Below are positions 7,670 to 14,983 of a stretch of DNA of 58,754 bases, in pieces. Source of the stretch: Oscillospiraceae bacterium (GTDB lineage Bacteria > Bacillota > Clostridia > Oscillospirales > Ruminococcaceae); contig JAIKWY010000099.1 in NCBI GenBank assembly GCA_024684395.1, positions 1 through 58,754 on the forward strand. Reading direction: 5' to 3'. The position numbers were made by a program, and so were the translations under genes. Numbering within the stretch: the first letter of the stretch is position 1; each line of letters opens with the position of its first letter. The notes beneath the pieces were generated by a model that saw only the letters and a list, made by a program, of their open reading frames with translations, was not told the origin of the DNA and did not search any database.

Positions 7670-9391
7670 TCAAGCTGTTCCATGTTTTTCGACCACTCCG
7701 TTTTCGGTAAGATCCAGTATTCTGTCACAGATATCCAGTGCTGCCGGACGGTGCGTGACGATCACAACAGTCTTGTCAGTCATCTGCCGCAGGTTTTCGA
7801 GTACCTGCTTCTCAGTGCGCTCGTCAAGAGCGGAGGTCGATTCGTCGAGCAGCAGGACAGGGCTGTCGCTGAAGATCGCTCTTGCAATCGCCACTCGCTG
7901 CATCTGACCCTCGGAAAGACCGGTGCCACGTTCACCAAGCAGCGTATCTACGCCGTTTTCGAGCTCTGCAATGAAGGAATCTGCACAGGCGATCTGCAAT
8001 GCCCGGTTGATTCGTTCATCGTTCTGCATCGCTGTATGGTCGGCAAAGCAGACGACCTCCCGGATCGTCCCGCTGACGAGCTGGTTGCCCTGCGGCACAT
8101 AGGCGAACAGCCTGTGCCATTGTGCGGAGAGCGGCTTCTCGCCGTCTGCATCGGTCAGGAAACGCTCGCCGCTGTCGAGCTTGTAGATGCTCATGAGCAG
8201 CTTTAGGATCGTGGACTTGCCGCAGCCGCTGTGTCCGGTGAAGGCGACATATTCGCCCTTGCGGATCTCCACGCTGATGTCCTCCAGCACGATGGGCATG
8301 TCTTCCTTGGAAAGCGCTTTGATGCTCACAACAGCCGGATAGTAGGTGAAGCGGGCATGTTTCAGACCGAACGAGCGGAGACTGCTGGTATAGTATTCCT
8401 TGACAGTGTCGATGTCCAGGATGGGCTTGTCGCTGTCATCGGAGAAGGCTTCGATCTCCATCAGACGCTCGGCACTTGCGGTCATGGCGTAGAATTTCGG
8501 GAGATAGCCTGTGATATTGGCAACTGGCATCTGGATCTGCGAGATGAGCTGCGTGATGGCAGTCAGTGTACCATAGCTGATGGTATCGGTAAGGATACCA
8601 TAGCCGCAGTAGAGGACGCCGAACAGATACATCCCGTGCATGGCGGATCCGAAGCCGATGTTGCAGAAGTTGGAAAAGCGGTTCTTCCGCATTCTTGCTG
8701 CCTTATGATCGTGCATTTTCTCGTTGGCGGTCTCTTCCGTCTGCTGTTCGGCAGCGTAGGATCGGATCATCATCATGCTGCTGATGCGTTCCTGTAGGAA
8801 AATGCGAAGCTTTCCGTCATTTTCCTGGATGTTCTTATGCAGATGCTTCAGCGCACGCCGGAAGGCGTAGGACATGCCGAGCATCAGGAGCCCGCAGGGA
8901 AGGAGGATACAGGCGAACCGCCAGTCGAGGGCGATCATCATGACAACGGCACTGACCATCTTTACGATCATGCCGATCAGACCAGGGACGATCTCGACAT
9001 AGCTGTCGGCTACCACGAGGGTATCGCTTGTGAGACGGTTGAGCCATTCGCCGGAATGCACGGCATTCACGCTGGCGAAGTCCTTGTGCAGGATGTTGTG
9101 CAGCAGCCGCTCTTTGAAGAGGTTCTCAAAGGTCGATCTGGACAGCTCGTTCAGCCAGCGGACGATGGCATTCAGTGTGATCTGTCCCAGGATCAGCAGC
9201 AGCGTCAGCAGGGCTTCCCGCATGAAGCCGTCCTTGTCATGTGCTGTGGCACAATCTACGATATTCCGCAGGAGCAGCGCATACAGTACGCCGCTTGCAC
9301 CGATGAGCGCCTGTAACACTGTGAGCACAAGGATGTACAGCTTTTTTCTGCCGGGAACGGCGTAGAGCCATTTTACAGCGCTTTGATTCAT
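7670..9391 (-). CDS. ABC exporter (fused permease and ATPase), RiPP locus
   Basis: A 573-residue half-transporter that would act as a dimer. The N-terminal part (about 1-310) has six hydrophobic segments. The C-terminal ATPase carries Walker A GHSGCGKST, the signature LSEGQMQR, Walker B LLLDES and switch histidine VTHRP. It has no N-terminal C39 protease, so cleavage of the leader must come from another protein, probably the adjacent protease. The start overlaps that gene's stop by 4 bases. As the last intact gene of the operon it probably exports the mature peptide and may give self-immunity. Confidence 0.85.
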   Translation of the reverse strand: MNQSAVKWLYAVPGRKKLYILVLTVLQALIGASGVLYALLLRNIVDCATAHDKDGFMREALLTLLLILGQITLNAIVRWLNELSRSTFENLFKERLLHNILHKDFASVNAVHSGEWLNRLTSDTLVVADSYVEIVPGLIGMIVKMVSAVVMMIALDWRFACILLPCGLLMLGMSYAFRRALKHLHKNIQENDGKLRIFLQERISSMMMIRSYAAEQQTEETANEKMHDHKAARMRKNRFSNFCNIGFGSAMHGMYLFGVLYCGYGILTDTISYGTLTAITQLISQIQMPVANITGYLPKFYAMTASAERLMEIEAFSDDSDKPILDIDTVKEYYTSSLRSFGLKHARFTYYPAVVSIKALSKEDMPIVLEDISVEIRKGEYVAFTGHSGCGKSTILKLLMSIYKLDSGERFLTDADGEKPLSAQWHRLFAYVPQGNQLVSGTIREVVCFADHTAMQNDERINRALQIACADSFIAELENGVDTLLGERGTGLSEGQMQRVAIARAIFSDSPVLLLDESTSALDERTEKQVLENLRQMTDKTVVIVTHRPAALDICDRILDLTENGVVEKHGTA

Positions 9392-9813
9392 CGCTTACTC
9401 AGCCTTTTCAGTTTGAATTTGATGCGTGTACACAGGATCCTGACGGCTACGAAGTCCACCCAGAGATGGCTGTACAGACGATAGCCGAACTCGCTGACAT
9501 CGTGCTTTTTGCCCTTGCGGACATAGCCTGTCATCACGCCGATGATATCGCTGTCTTTGATCCCGTATTCCTTGTTGATACAGTTATCTCCGATGATCAC
9601 ATAGTCATTGCTGCGCACCTTGATGATGCGGTGCAGCACATAGTGATCCGGCGGTCTGCGGTACAATACCACGTCATATTTTTTGCAGCGTTCCTCACCT
9701 TTTTTTACGATGGTGAACAGATCACGCCCCTCTTTCAGCAGCGGCAGCATACTGATGCCGACATTGCTGTAGGTCATTGTACCATTTTGTTCAAGATACG
9801 CCTCGTATGTCAT
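9388..9813 (-). CDS. S24/S26-type serine protease (signal-peptidase-like), RiPP locus
   Basis: A 141-residue protein with the nucleophile block GISMLPLLKEG (Ser21) and YVLHRIIKV, where His61 takes the place of the usual Lys. This Ser/His arrangement is that of SipW/Sec11-like enzymes. The GDNCINKEYG box near residue 75 is the conserved structural motif. The C-terminus is basic and hydrophobic and may bind the membrane. It starts 1 base after the PqqD stop and overlaps the exporter start, so it is tightly coupled. It is the natural candidate for removing the leader of the 34-residue precursor. Confidence 0.8.
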   Translation of the reverse strand: MTYEAYLEQNGTMTYSNVGISMLPLLKEGRDLFTIVKKGEERCKKYDVVLYRRPPDHYVLHRIIKVRSNDYVIIGDNCINKEYGIKDSDIIGVMTGYVRKGKKHDVSEFGYRLYSHLWVDFVAVRILCTRIKFKLKRLSKR

Positions 9814-9814
9814 T

Positions 9815-10075
9815 TCAGCCGTCGATCGCTCCGATGCTCTTGAGCTGGTCTACGATCTTCCGGACGTCAGCTCTGGCGATCTCATCAGAAACATCCCATT
9901 TCTGCTGCATCTTTGCCACGATCTCGTCCTCGGTCGTTTCGTTTTCGAGGCACTCGATGATGAAGCCTGCGGTGCTGTTTGTGCGGACGAGTCCGGAGAA
10001 TTTCGTCTCGCCGGTGGATACAAGGAGCTTCTGATCTCCGTCATCATGTGCTAAAAAACCGCTGTTCAGTTTCAT
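9815..10075 (-). CDS. PqqD-family RiPP recognition protein
   Basis: An 86-residue winged-helix protein of the PqqD type, which binds leader peptides and presents them to a radical SAM enzyme. Seen: an N-terminal beta strand (KLLVSTGETKFSGLVRTN), then NSTAGFIIECLE and a helix pair ending DQLKSIGAI, as in stand-alone PqqD proteins. The ATG at 10075 has AAAGGA 8 bases upstream. An ATG at 10084 overlapping the kinase stop (ATGA) would add three residues and cannot be excluded. Confidence 0.85.
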   Translation of the reverse strand: MKLNSGFLAHDDGDQKLLVSTGETKFSGLVRTNSTAGFIIECLENETTEDEIVAKMQQKWDVSDEIARADVRKIVDQLKSIGAIDG

Positions 10076-10080
10076 AAAGT

Positions 10081-10815
10081 TCATCCTTTCATTGCGTTGT
10101 AGGCAGTTTCAGCTGCCGAGATATCCATATTGCAGCCGAGCCGGTAGAGCTCGGTCATTGCTGCAAGCTTGTCGATCAGCGAGAGCGTTTTCCGCATGGC
10201 TTCGCTGTTCTGCGGACGGTAGGTCTGTTGGAGGAGCATCGTGTATGCCGCCGCTTTGGTGATACGCTCGATGTGGTTTTCCTCCGAGCGGGTGAGGATG
10301 CAGATCGCTTTCAGGGGAACGGCGATGTTGCTTCCGAGATTGTGCTTTCCCATGTAAGGGGTGCCGTGGATGATGACGCCGCTGTCTGTCACTTGCAGCA
10401 GGGGCTTGTCATCGTTGACCATGACCGCACGGTCGCCGAGCAGTTCACGCCAGAGGCTTGTATGCGTGGATTTTCCCGTGCCGCTCTTGGCTGTGAAGAG
10501 GAATGCCTGTCCGTCAACGGCGATCGCAGAGCCGTGGAACAGGATCGTGTCATGCAGCGGCATCCAGCAGCAGATCTTGCGGTAAACGGAAAGGGTCTCG
10601 AGGTTCCATTCCGGCAGATAATAGGGCTTGCGGCCTTCCTTCGCAGCGGTCTCGATGTCCCGCTGTGTCTCATAGGCAATTTCTTCCGGGGTCGTTGTGA
10701 TCGTCAGCTCCGGTGCTTCGTCTGTTTCAAAGCCAGCCCAATAGTCATGGACTTCATCATGGATCGCCGTGATCTGTATCACATGTCCGGCGAGCTTATA
10801 CGTCTTCGTCATCAT
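10081..10815 (-). CDS. HprK-like P-loop kinase, RiPP locus
   Basis: A 244-residue protein of the HPr-kinase/PEPCK-like superfamily. LFHGSAIAVDG precedes Walker A AKSGTGKST (109-117), then NDDKPLL, a likely metal-binding acid block. Such truncated HprK-like proteins recur in peptide-maturation loci; in some lasso-peptide loci a relative phosphorylates the precursor. Here the precursor offers Thr and Ser residues but no C-terminal Ser, so the target is open. It overlaps the maturase 3' end by 20 bases and starts with ATG ATG after GGAGAC. Confidence 0.75.
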   Translation of the reverse strand: MMTKTYKLAGHVIQITAIHDEVHDYWAGFETDEAPELTITTTPEEIAYETQRDIETAAKEGRKPYYLPEWNLETLSVYRKICCWMPLHDTILFHGSAIAVDGQAFLFTAKSGTGKSTHTSLWRELLGDRAVMVNDDKPLLQVTDSGVIIHGTPYMGKHNLGSNIAVPLKAICILTRSEENHIERITKAAAYTMLLQQTYRPQNSEAMRKTLSLIDKLAAMTELYRLGCNMDISAAETAYNAMKG

Positions 10816-12166
10816 CGTCGGTCTCCGTATTCTCTCCTCTCAGCAGCGTGTGCATGGCATAATCCGCCTTCATACGCTCAAATTCATGGCAGTTTTCCGA
10901 CCAGATCGGACAGCCGTTTTTGAAGAACGGTGTGCATTCCGGCAGATACGGGCATTTTGCGCACAGTTCGTCGATCTTTGCCGGCGCTGTAACTGCCTTC
11001 AGCTTTTCCGGATCGGTCACGCCGTCAAAGATATTGCCCCAGCTGCGTCCTTCGGTGAGGTGTTCGCAGTTATGGAAGGCGCCGTCGGGCTGGATGAGGA
11101 TGCTGTTCTCGGTCGCATCTGCCATGCAAAAGTTCAGTTTGAGCCTCTGCTGCTGCAGTCTTGTGCGGTTGATGCCAAGTGTTTCCTGCAGATCGGTCAT
11201 CTTGAAGAGCTGCTCCTGCACTGCAATGCCGTACTCGCCGCTGCAGTTCTGGTAGAGCGGGGAAAAATACAGCAGCAATAGTTCCGAATCGCCGAAGCGT
11301 TCTTTGATCTCCCGGAGGAATCCCGGGATGCGCTCCATATTGTCAAGATCCACGTTGACACGCAGCGAGACCCGGATCCCCTCATCGAGGAAATACTGGA
11401 TCGCCTGCATCACGACATCATAGTTGTGTCTGACGGGATCGGGATAATTCTTGCGGGCGGTGTAGTCCTCTCTGGCGCCGTCAAGCGAGACCTGCACTTT
11501 TTTCAGGCACCACAGCTCCTTCGCTTCGTGGGCGAGCTCTTTCGTGAGAAGGCTCGCATTCGTGACCATTTCGGAACGGAACGGCACGCCTTTGTCCTGT
11601 AATGCTGCGCAGATCCTGTGGATGATGCGCGCGCCGACAAGCGGCTCGCCGCCGAACCATCTGAGTTTGATCATATCTTGCTGGCGGGTCTCGCAGATGA
11701 AATCGACCAGACGGTCAGCAGTTTCCTCCGACATGTTCACGACTTTGTAGCCTTCCTCAAAGCAGTAGACACAGCGGGCATTGCAGCCGGTTGTCGGAAA
11801 GATCGTATAGTACTTGTAGCCCTTGGGTTTTCTGGACATCGTTTTGATGAGGAAGGCAACCTGCTGATACTGCCGTAGTTCATCATAGCCGTTCTCTACG
11901 AGATAGCGTGAGAGCGCAAGCTGCTCCAGACCGTTTTCCATGACTGCCGCATAGCTTGCGGGTGCTGTCCGGATCTGCTGGAGCGCATCCCACTCGGCTT
12001 TTGTCAGCTCTGTGATCTCTTTGGTCAATGTATGCTTGATCAGATATCTGCCGTTTTCACCGTAGAAATGGGTGAATTGCGAGAGACGGAACGATCCGGC
12101 ATCACTGAGTTGTTTCTTCTGTATGATCTTGATGACCCGGTCGTCACCCCGGAGGATCACCTGCAT
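10796..12166 (-). CDS. radical SAM/SPASM peptide maturase
   Basis: A 456-residue enzyme. An N-terminal region of about 120 residues may hold its own leader-binding fold. The radical SAM cluster motif CNARCVYC (Cys128, Cys132, Cys135) follows. The C-terminal SPASM domain is Cys-rich (NCEHL, then CAKCPYLPEC and NGCPIW), giving ligands for auxiliary iron-sulfur clusters. Such enzymes install thioether or carbon-carbon links in precursor peptides. The neighbouring precursor at 12270-12374 has two cysteines, so a thioether is plausible but unproven. The ATG follows AAGGCGGTG. A hairpin at 12201-12234 separates it from the precursor. Confidence 0.9.
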   Translation of the reverse strand: MQVILRGDDRVIKIIQKKQLSDAGSFRLSQFTHFYGENGRYLIKHTLTKEITELTKAEWDALQQIRTAPASYAAVMENGLEQLALSRYLVENGYDELRQYQQVAFLIKTMSRKPKGYKYYTIFPTTGCNARCVYCFEEGYKVVNMSEETADRLVDFICETRQQDMIKLRWFGGEPLVGARIIHRICAALQDKGVPFRSEMVTNASLLTKELAHEAKELWCLKKVQVSLDGAREDYTARKNYPDPVRHNYDVVMQAIQYFLDEGIRVSLRVNVDLDNMERIPGFLREIKERFGDSELLLLYFSPLYQNCSGEYGIAVQEQLFKMTDLQETLGINRTRLQQQRLKLNFCMADATENSILIQPDGAFHNCEHLTEGRSWGNIFDGVTDPEKLKAVTAPAKIDELCAKCPYLPECTPFFKNGCPIWSENCHEFERMKADYAMHTLLRGENTETDDDDEDV

Positions 12167-12200
12167 ATCAACACCGCCTTAATTTTGTTATACTCGGCAC

Positions 12201-12234
12201 AAGGGCTGTACAGCCCCATGACCGTACAGCCCTT
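12201..12234 (-). promoter_or_regulatory. intercistronic hairpin between precursor and maturase
   Basis: AAGGGCTGTAC (12201-12211) and GTACAGCCCTT (12224-12234) form an 11-base stem with a 12-base loop and no T-run. This fits partial termination or mRNA stabilisation, keeping precursor transcripts in excess over maturase. Confidence 0.65.
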
Positions 12235-12269
12235 CTGCTTTTGCAGTTGCTCTTGCTGTCTTGACATAA

Positions 12270-12374
12270 TTACTCAAAGCAAGCATCCGGATCGTCAGCC
12301 GTGCAGGAAGCGGTGATTACGTCCTCAGCCTCAAAAGCAATGATCTCGAGCTCTGCGTTAGTGTACTTCTGCAT
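12270..12374 (-). CDS. RiPP precursor peptide, 34 residues, two Cys
   Basis: ATG at 12374 behind a very strong GGAGGTGA, stop TAA at 12270. The peptide has a leader-like half with the acidic, hydrophobic pattern ELEIIAFEAEDVITAS (8-23), then a short tail with Cys24, Cys32 and two DD/DPD acid groups ending in CFE. I know of similar leaders beside PqqD/radical SAM operons of gut clostridia, usually left unannotated. Its own consensus promoter, the intercistronic hairpin and the maturation genes behind it support the call. The cleavage site is not obvious; the segment after Ala22-Ser23 is the likely core. Confidence 0.85.
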   Translation of the reverse strand: MQKYTNAELEIIAFEAEDVITASCTADDPDACFE

Positions 12375-12447
12375 TGTTGTGTCACCTCCTCTCAAAGGTG
12401 TTGAAAGCCGGAGCTTTCCTGTACCACTTCATTCAGTGTACAATAGT

Positions 12448-12516
12448 ATTATACAACATTTTGACCGATTTGTCAACCCATAAAGTATGCCATTTCAAAA
12501 TACAGTTGTATACTTT
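12448..12516 (-). promoter_or_regulatory. promoter and candidate operator of the RiPP operon
   Basis: On the minus strand TTGACA (12476-12471), 17 bases and TATAAT (12453-12448) are perfect consensus. Just upstream an inverted repeat, AAAGTAT (12482-12488) and ATACTTT (12510-12516), ends 6 bases from the -35 box and is a likely site for the adjacent response regulator. The leader carries a small GAAAGC/GCTTTC hairpin (12403-12418). Confidence 0.75.
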
Positions 12517-12598
12517 GCTGAAAAAGCGGCTATATTTTATGTACAATTGCCAGAAGAATATGAAATATTTGTTAACTGTATGTAAACGATGTGTGAAA

Positions 12599-13300
12599 TC
12601 ATATCCAGCCGAATTGCAGGGCGATCCTGGCGGGTTTCCCGGTGAATTGCAGGGCGCTCATGTTGATGCCGATCTTGCCGTACTTCTTTTCGATGACCTC
12701 CTCGACGCCGATCTCTTTCAAAGAGTTGCCAAGATCCAGAATGAGCTGCCGCAGATAGCCTTTCTTGTCCGGATCGCCGTCCCACAGCACACCGAGCAGC
12801 TCGCCGTGTGTGCAGAAGGCGCCGTTTTTATAGACGAGGTAGGCAAACAGCTCCATCGTCTTTCCACGCTTGAACGTGTAGTTCTCATTGTCGAGGAATA
12901 CCGCAAAAGGGTCGCATTGTACCCGCAATCTGCTTTCTTCCTGTTCGATGGGGAACCGGAGTTCCTGTAGTTCGTGCAGGATGTCCTGCTCTGTCACAGG
13001 TTTGATGAGGATGCCGCTCGGGTGGACGCCGATCGCATCGAGGACATATTCCGGATGCCCCGTCACATAGATGATGTTGAGACGGTTGTACATCTGTTTC
13101 AGCTTCTTGGCGCCCTCGATGCCGTTGATCCCGGGCATCTCGATGTCCAGGAACAGGATCTGCACGTCGTCGCTCAGCAGATCAAAAGCCTCCTCCATGT
13201 TGGATGCCGTCATGTGTTTGCCGTTCGGGTCGATGTTGGTCAGCATCATTTTCATCAGCTCTGTGATGTCCTTCTGATCGTCTACAGATAATGTGATCAT
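12599..13300 (-). CDS. response regulator with OmpR/SARP-type winged helix
   Basis: A 233-residue regulator. The receiver domain has Asp52 as phosphoacceptor in LFLDIEMPG, an acidic DDQ pocket at 7-9 and Lys100. The C-terminal half (about 135-225) looks like the winged helix of OmpR/SARP proteins (MELFAYLVYKNG, then LRQLILDLGNSLKEIG), not a LytTR domain. Its start overlaps the kinase stop (ATGA). Position 224 bases upstream of the precursor, on the same strand, makes it the probable activator of the RiPP promoter. Confidence 0.85.
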   Translation of the reverse strand: MITLSVDDQKDITELMKMMLTNIDPNGKHMTASNMEEAFDLLSDDVQILFLDIEMPGINGIEGAKKLKQMYNRLNIIYVTGHPEYVLDAIGVHPSGILIKPVTEQDILHELQELRFPIEQEESRLRVQCDPFAVFLDNENYTFKRGKTMELFAYLVYKNGAFCTHGELLGVLWDGDPDKKGYLRQLILDLGNSLKEIGVEEVIEKKYGKIGINMSALQFTGKPARIALQFGWI

Positions 13301-14682
13301 GCCTGATTTCCTTCCTCACTGATCGTGATCCTTGCAGTTGTGCCCTGGTCGCTGGTGATGATATCCAGCACGCCGTTGCTCATGGATGCGAGCCGGGCAC
13401 GGACGTTCTCCACGCCGATGCCCTTGCGCTTCGACTGCTGCGGGGTGATATTGCTCTTGCCGGAGCCGTCATCAATGACCTCTATGATGATCTTCCCATC
13501 CTTCCGGTAGGAATTGATCTGCACGGTCCCGCCCTTGTCATATGTCCCGATGCCGTGCCGGACGGCATTCTCGACCAGCGGCTGAACGCTCAGTGCGGGG
13601 ATCATGAAATCATCGCATTCGATCTCATATTCCACCTGCAAGCGTTCCTTATAGTTCTGCTGCTCCAGTGTCAGATAGGCTTCGATGTTGAGCATCTCCT
13701 GTTCAAAGGGGATGGTCTTGGTATCGCCGAGCGCATCGAAGTGGGAGCGCAGGTACTTGGAGAAGTTCGTGAGATCCTCGTAGATCTCGGGATATTTCGC
13801 ACATCTTGCGCAGAGCGCCATGAGGGAGTTGTTGATGAAGTGCGGCTGGATCTGTGCCATGAGCGTCTGGTTCTTGCTCTGTTCGAGCTGGAGACGGCTC
13901 TCGGTGAGCCTCCGCTTGGATTCTTCCAGCTCACGTTCTGTGCGGATGATGACCTCGGTCTTGTTCTGCTCGTACAGCAGAAAGAGGAGCAGAATGGAGA
14001 TGATGACCATGAGGCTGTTCAGATTGGCATCCATGTACAGTCCGCCGATCAGACCCATCACAGGGAAGATCGCCGCCGTGATAAAGATGTTCTTGTGGAA
14101 CGTGCTGATATTCCGCCATTGGGCGATGACGATGACGAGAATGATGATAAAGGTTATGATCGTGGTGATCTGCCAGATATAGTAGCCGGGGCTGCGGGTA
14201 TAGAGGTTCTGGCTGTTGATATTGTACATGATATCGGTGAACGGTGTGATCAGCAGCAGGATCAGCAGCGGGATCTGACAGAACTGCACGATCGTGATGA
14301 AGCGTTTCAGCCGGATCTTGCCGAGCGCCTCGGCGATCTCATCCTTGATGACCTGGAGGAAGAACACCACCTGCCCCCAGCCGATCAGATAATAGCAGAA
14401 CATGAAGGCGATCAGGAGGATGTGCGATGCGCTGCCGGGTTTGCCGAGTGAGGTGATGATGACGATATCACAGAGATTATACAGCAGCACTGCCAGAAAG
14501 TAGATGATGAGATCCCCGGTCATCGGGATCTTGACTTGTCTTCGCTGCTCGTCTTCTTTGTCCTGCTGGATGCCGAACACCATGACGAACAGCAGCAGGA
14601 GGATGATGAGCTCATTCCAGCAGTCAACCGTGACATGCATGAATTTCGGGAGCCCGATCCGCTCCAACAGCTCCTGTGGCAT
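13297..14682 (-). CDS. membrane sensor histidine kinase (LytS/HisKA-like), RiPP locus
   Basis: A 461-residue kinase. The first about 230 residues contain six or seven hydrophobic helices with short loops, like peptide-sensing kinases. A coiled-coil linker follows, then QIQPHFINNSL with the phosphoacceptor His, and an ATPase domain with the N box VENAVRHG and G boxes DDGSG and GIGVENV. It pairs with the response regulator, overlapping it by 4 bases. The mature RiPP or another extracellular peptide could be the ligand; nothing in the sequence fixes this. It has its own promoter. Confidence 0.85.
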   Translation of the reverse strand: MPQELLERIGLPKFMHVTVDCWNELIILLLLFVMVFGIQQDKEDEQRRQVKIPMTGDLIIYFLAVLLYNLCDIVIITSLGKPGSASHILLIAFMFCYYLIGWGQVVFFLQVIKDEIAEALGKIRLKRFITIVQFCQIPLLILLLITPFTDIMYNINSQNLYTRSPGYYIWQITTIITFIIILVIVIAQWRNISTFHKNIFITAAIFPVMGLIGGLYMDANLNSLMVIISILLLFLLYEQNKTEVIIRTERELEESKRRLTESRLQLEQSKNQTLMAQIQPHFINNSLMALCARCAKYPEIYEDLTNFSKYLRSHFDALGDTKTIPFEQEMLNIEAYLTLEQQNYKERLQVEYEIECDDFMIPALSVQPLVENAVRHGIGTYDKGGTVQINSYRKDGKIIIEVIDDGSGKSNITPQQSKRKGIGVENVRARLASMSNGVLDIITSDQGTTARITISEEGNQA

Positions 14683-14733
14683 GTTATCGCCTCCTTTTGT
14701 GCCTCTGACGGCGTGATACGCGGTTCTGAGTCT

Positions 14734-14762
14734 ATTATAGCATATTTCTGCCGGAGATGCAA
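14734..14762 (-). promoter_or_regulatory. promoter of the histidine kinase/response regulator pair
   Basis: Minus strand TTGCAT (14762-14757), a 17-base spacer and TATAAT (14739-14734), about 50 bases before the kinase start. Confidence 0.75.
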
Positions 14763-14903
14763 GGGGAAAAATAGAAGCTGATGCAGAATATAGAAGGGAA
14801 TTGCAAAATGTCGGTTTTTTATAGCATAATGTATATGGAACTCTTCACCGATGATACTTTATTTATCAAAGTGTACGATTTTTCGGCAAAAAAGAAAAAA
14901 TGC

Positions 14904-14932
14904 TTGAAATATGGCGGAAACAGGTGTATAAT
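14904..14932 (+). promoter_or_regulatory. promoter of the SulP gene
   Basis: TTGAAA (14904-14909), a 17-base spacer and TATAAT (14927-14932). Confidence 0.7.
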
Positions 14933-14983
14933 GATATACGTTCGTTTTGTATAACAGACATATGTATAGAAAGGGATGCTTGT

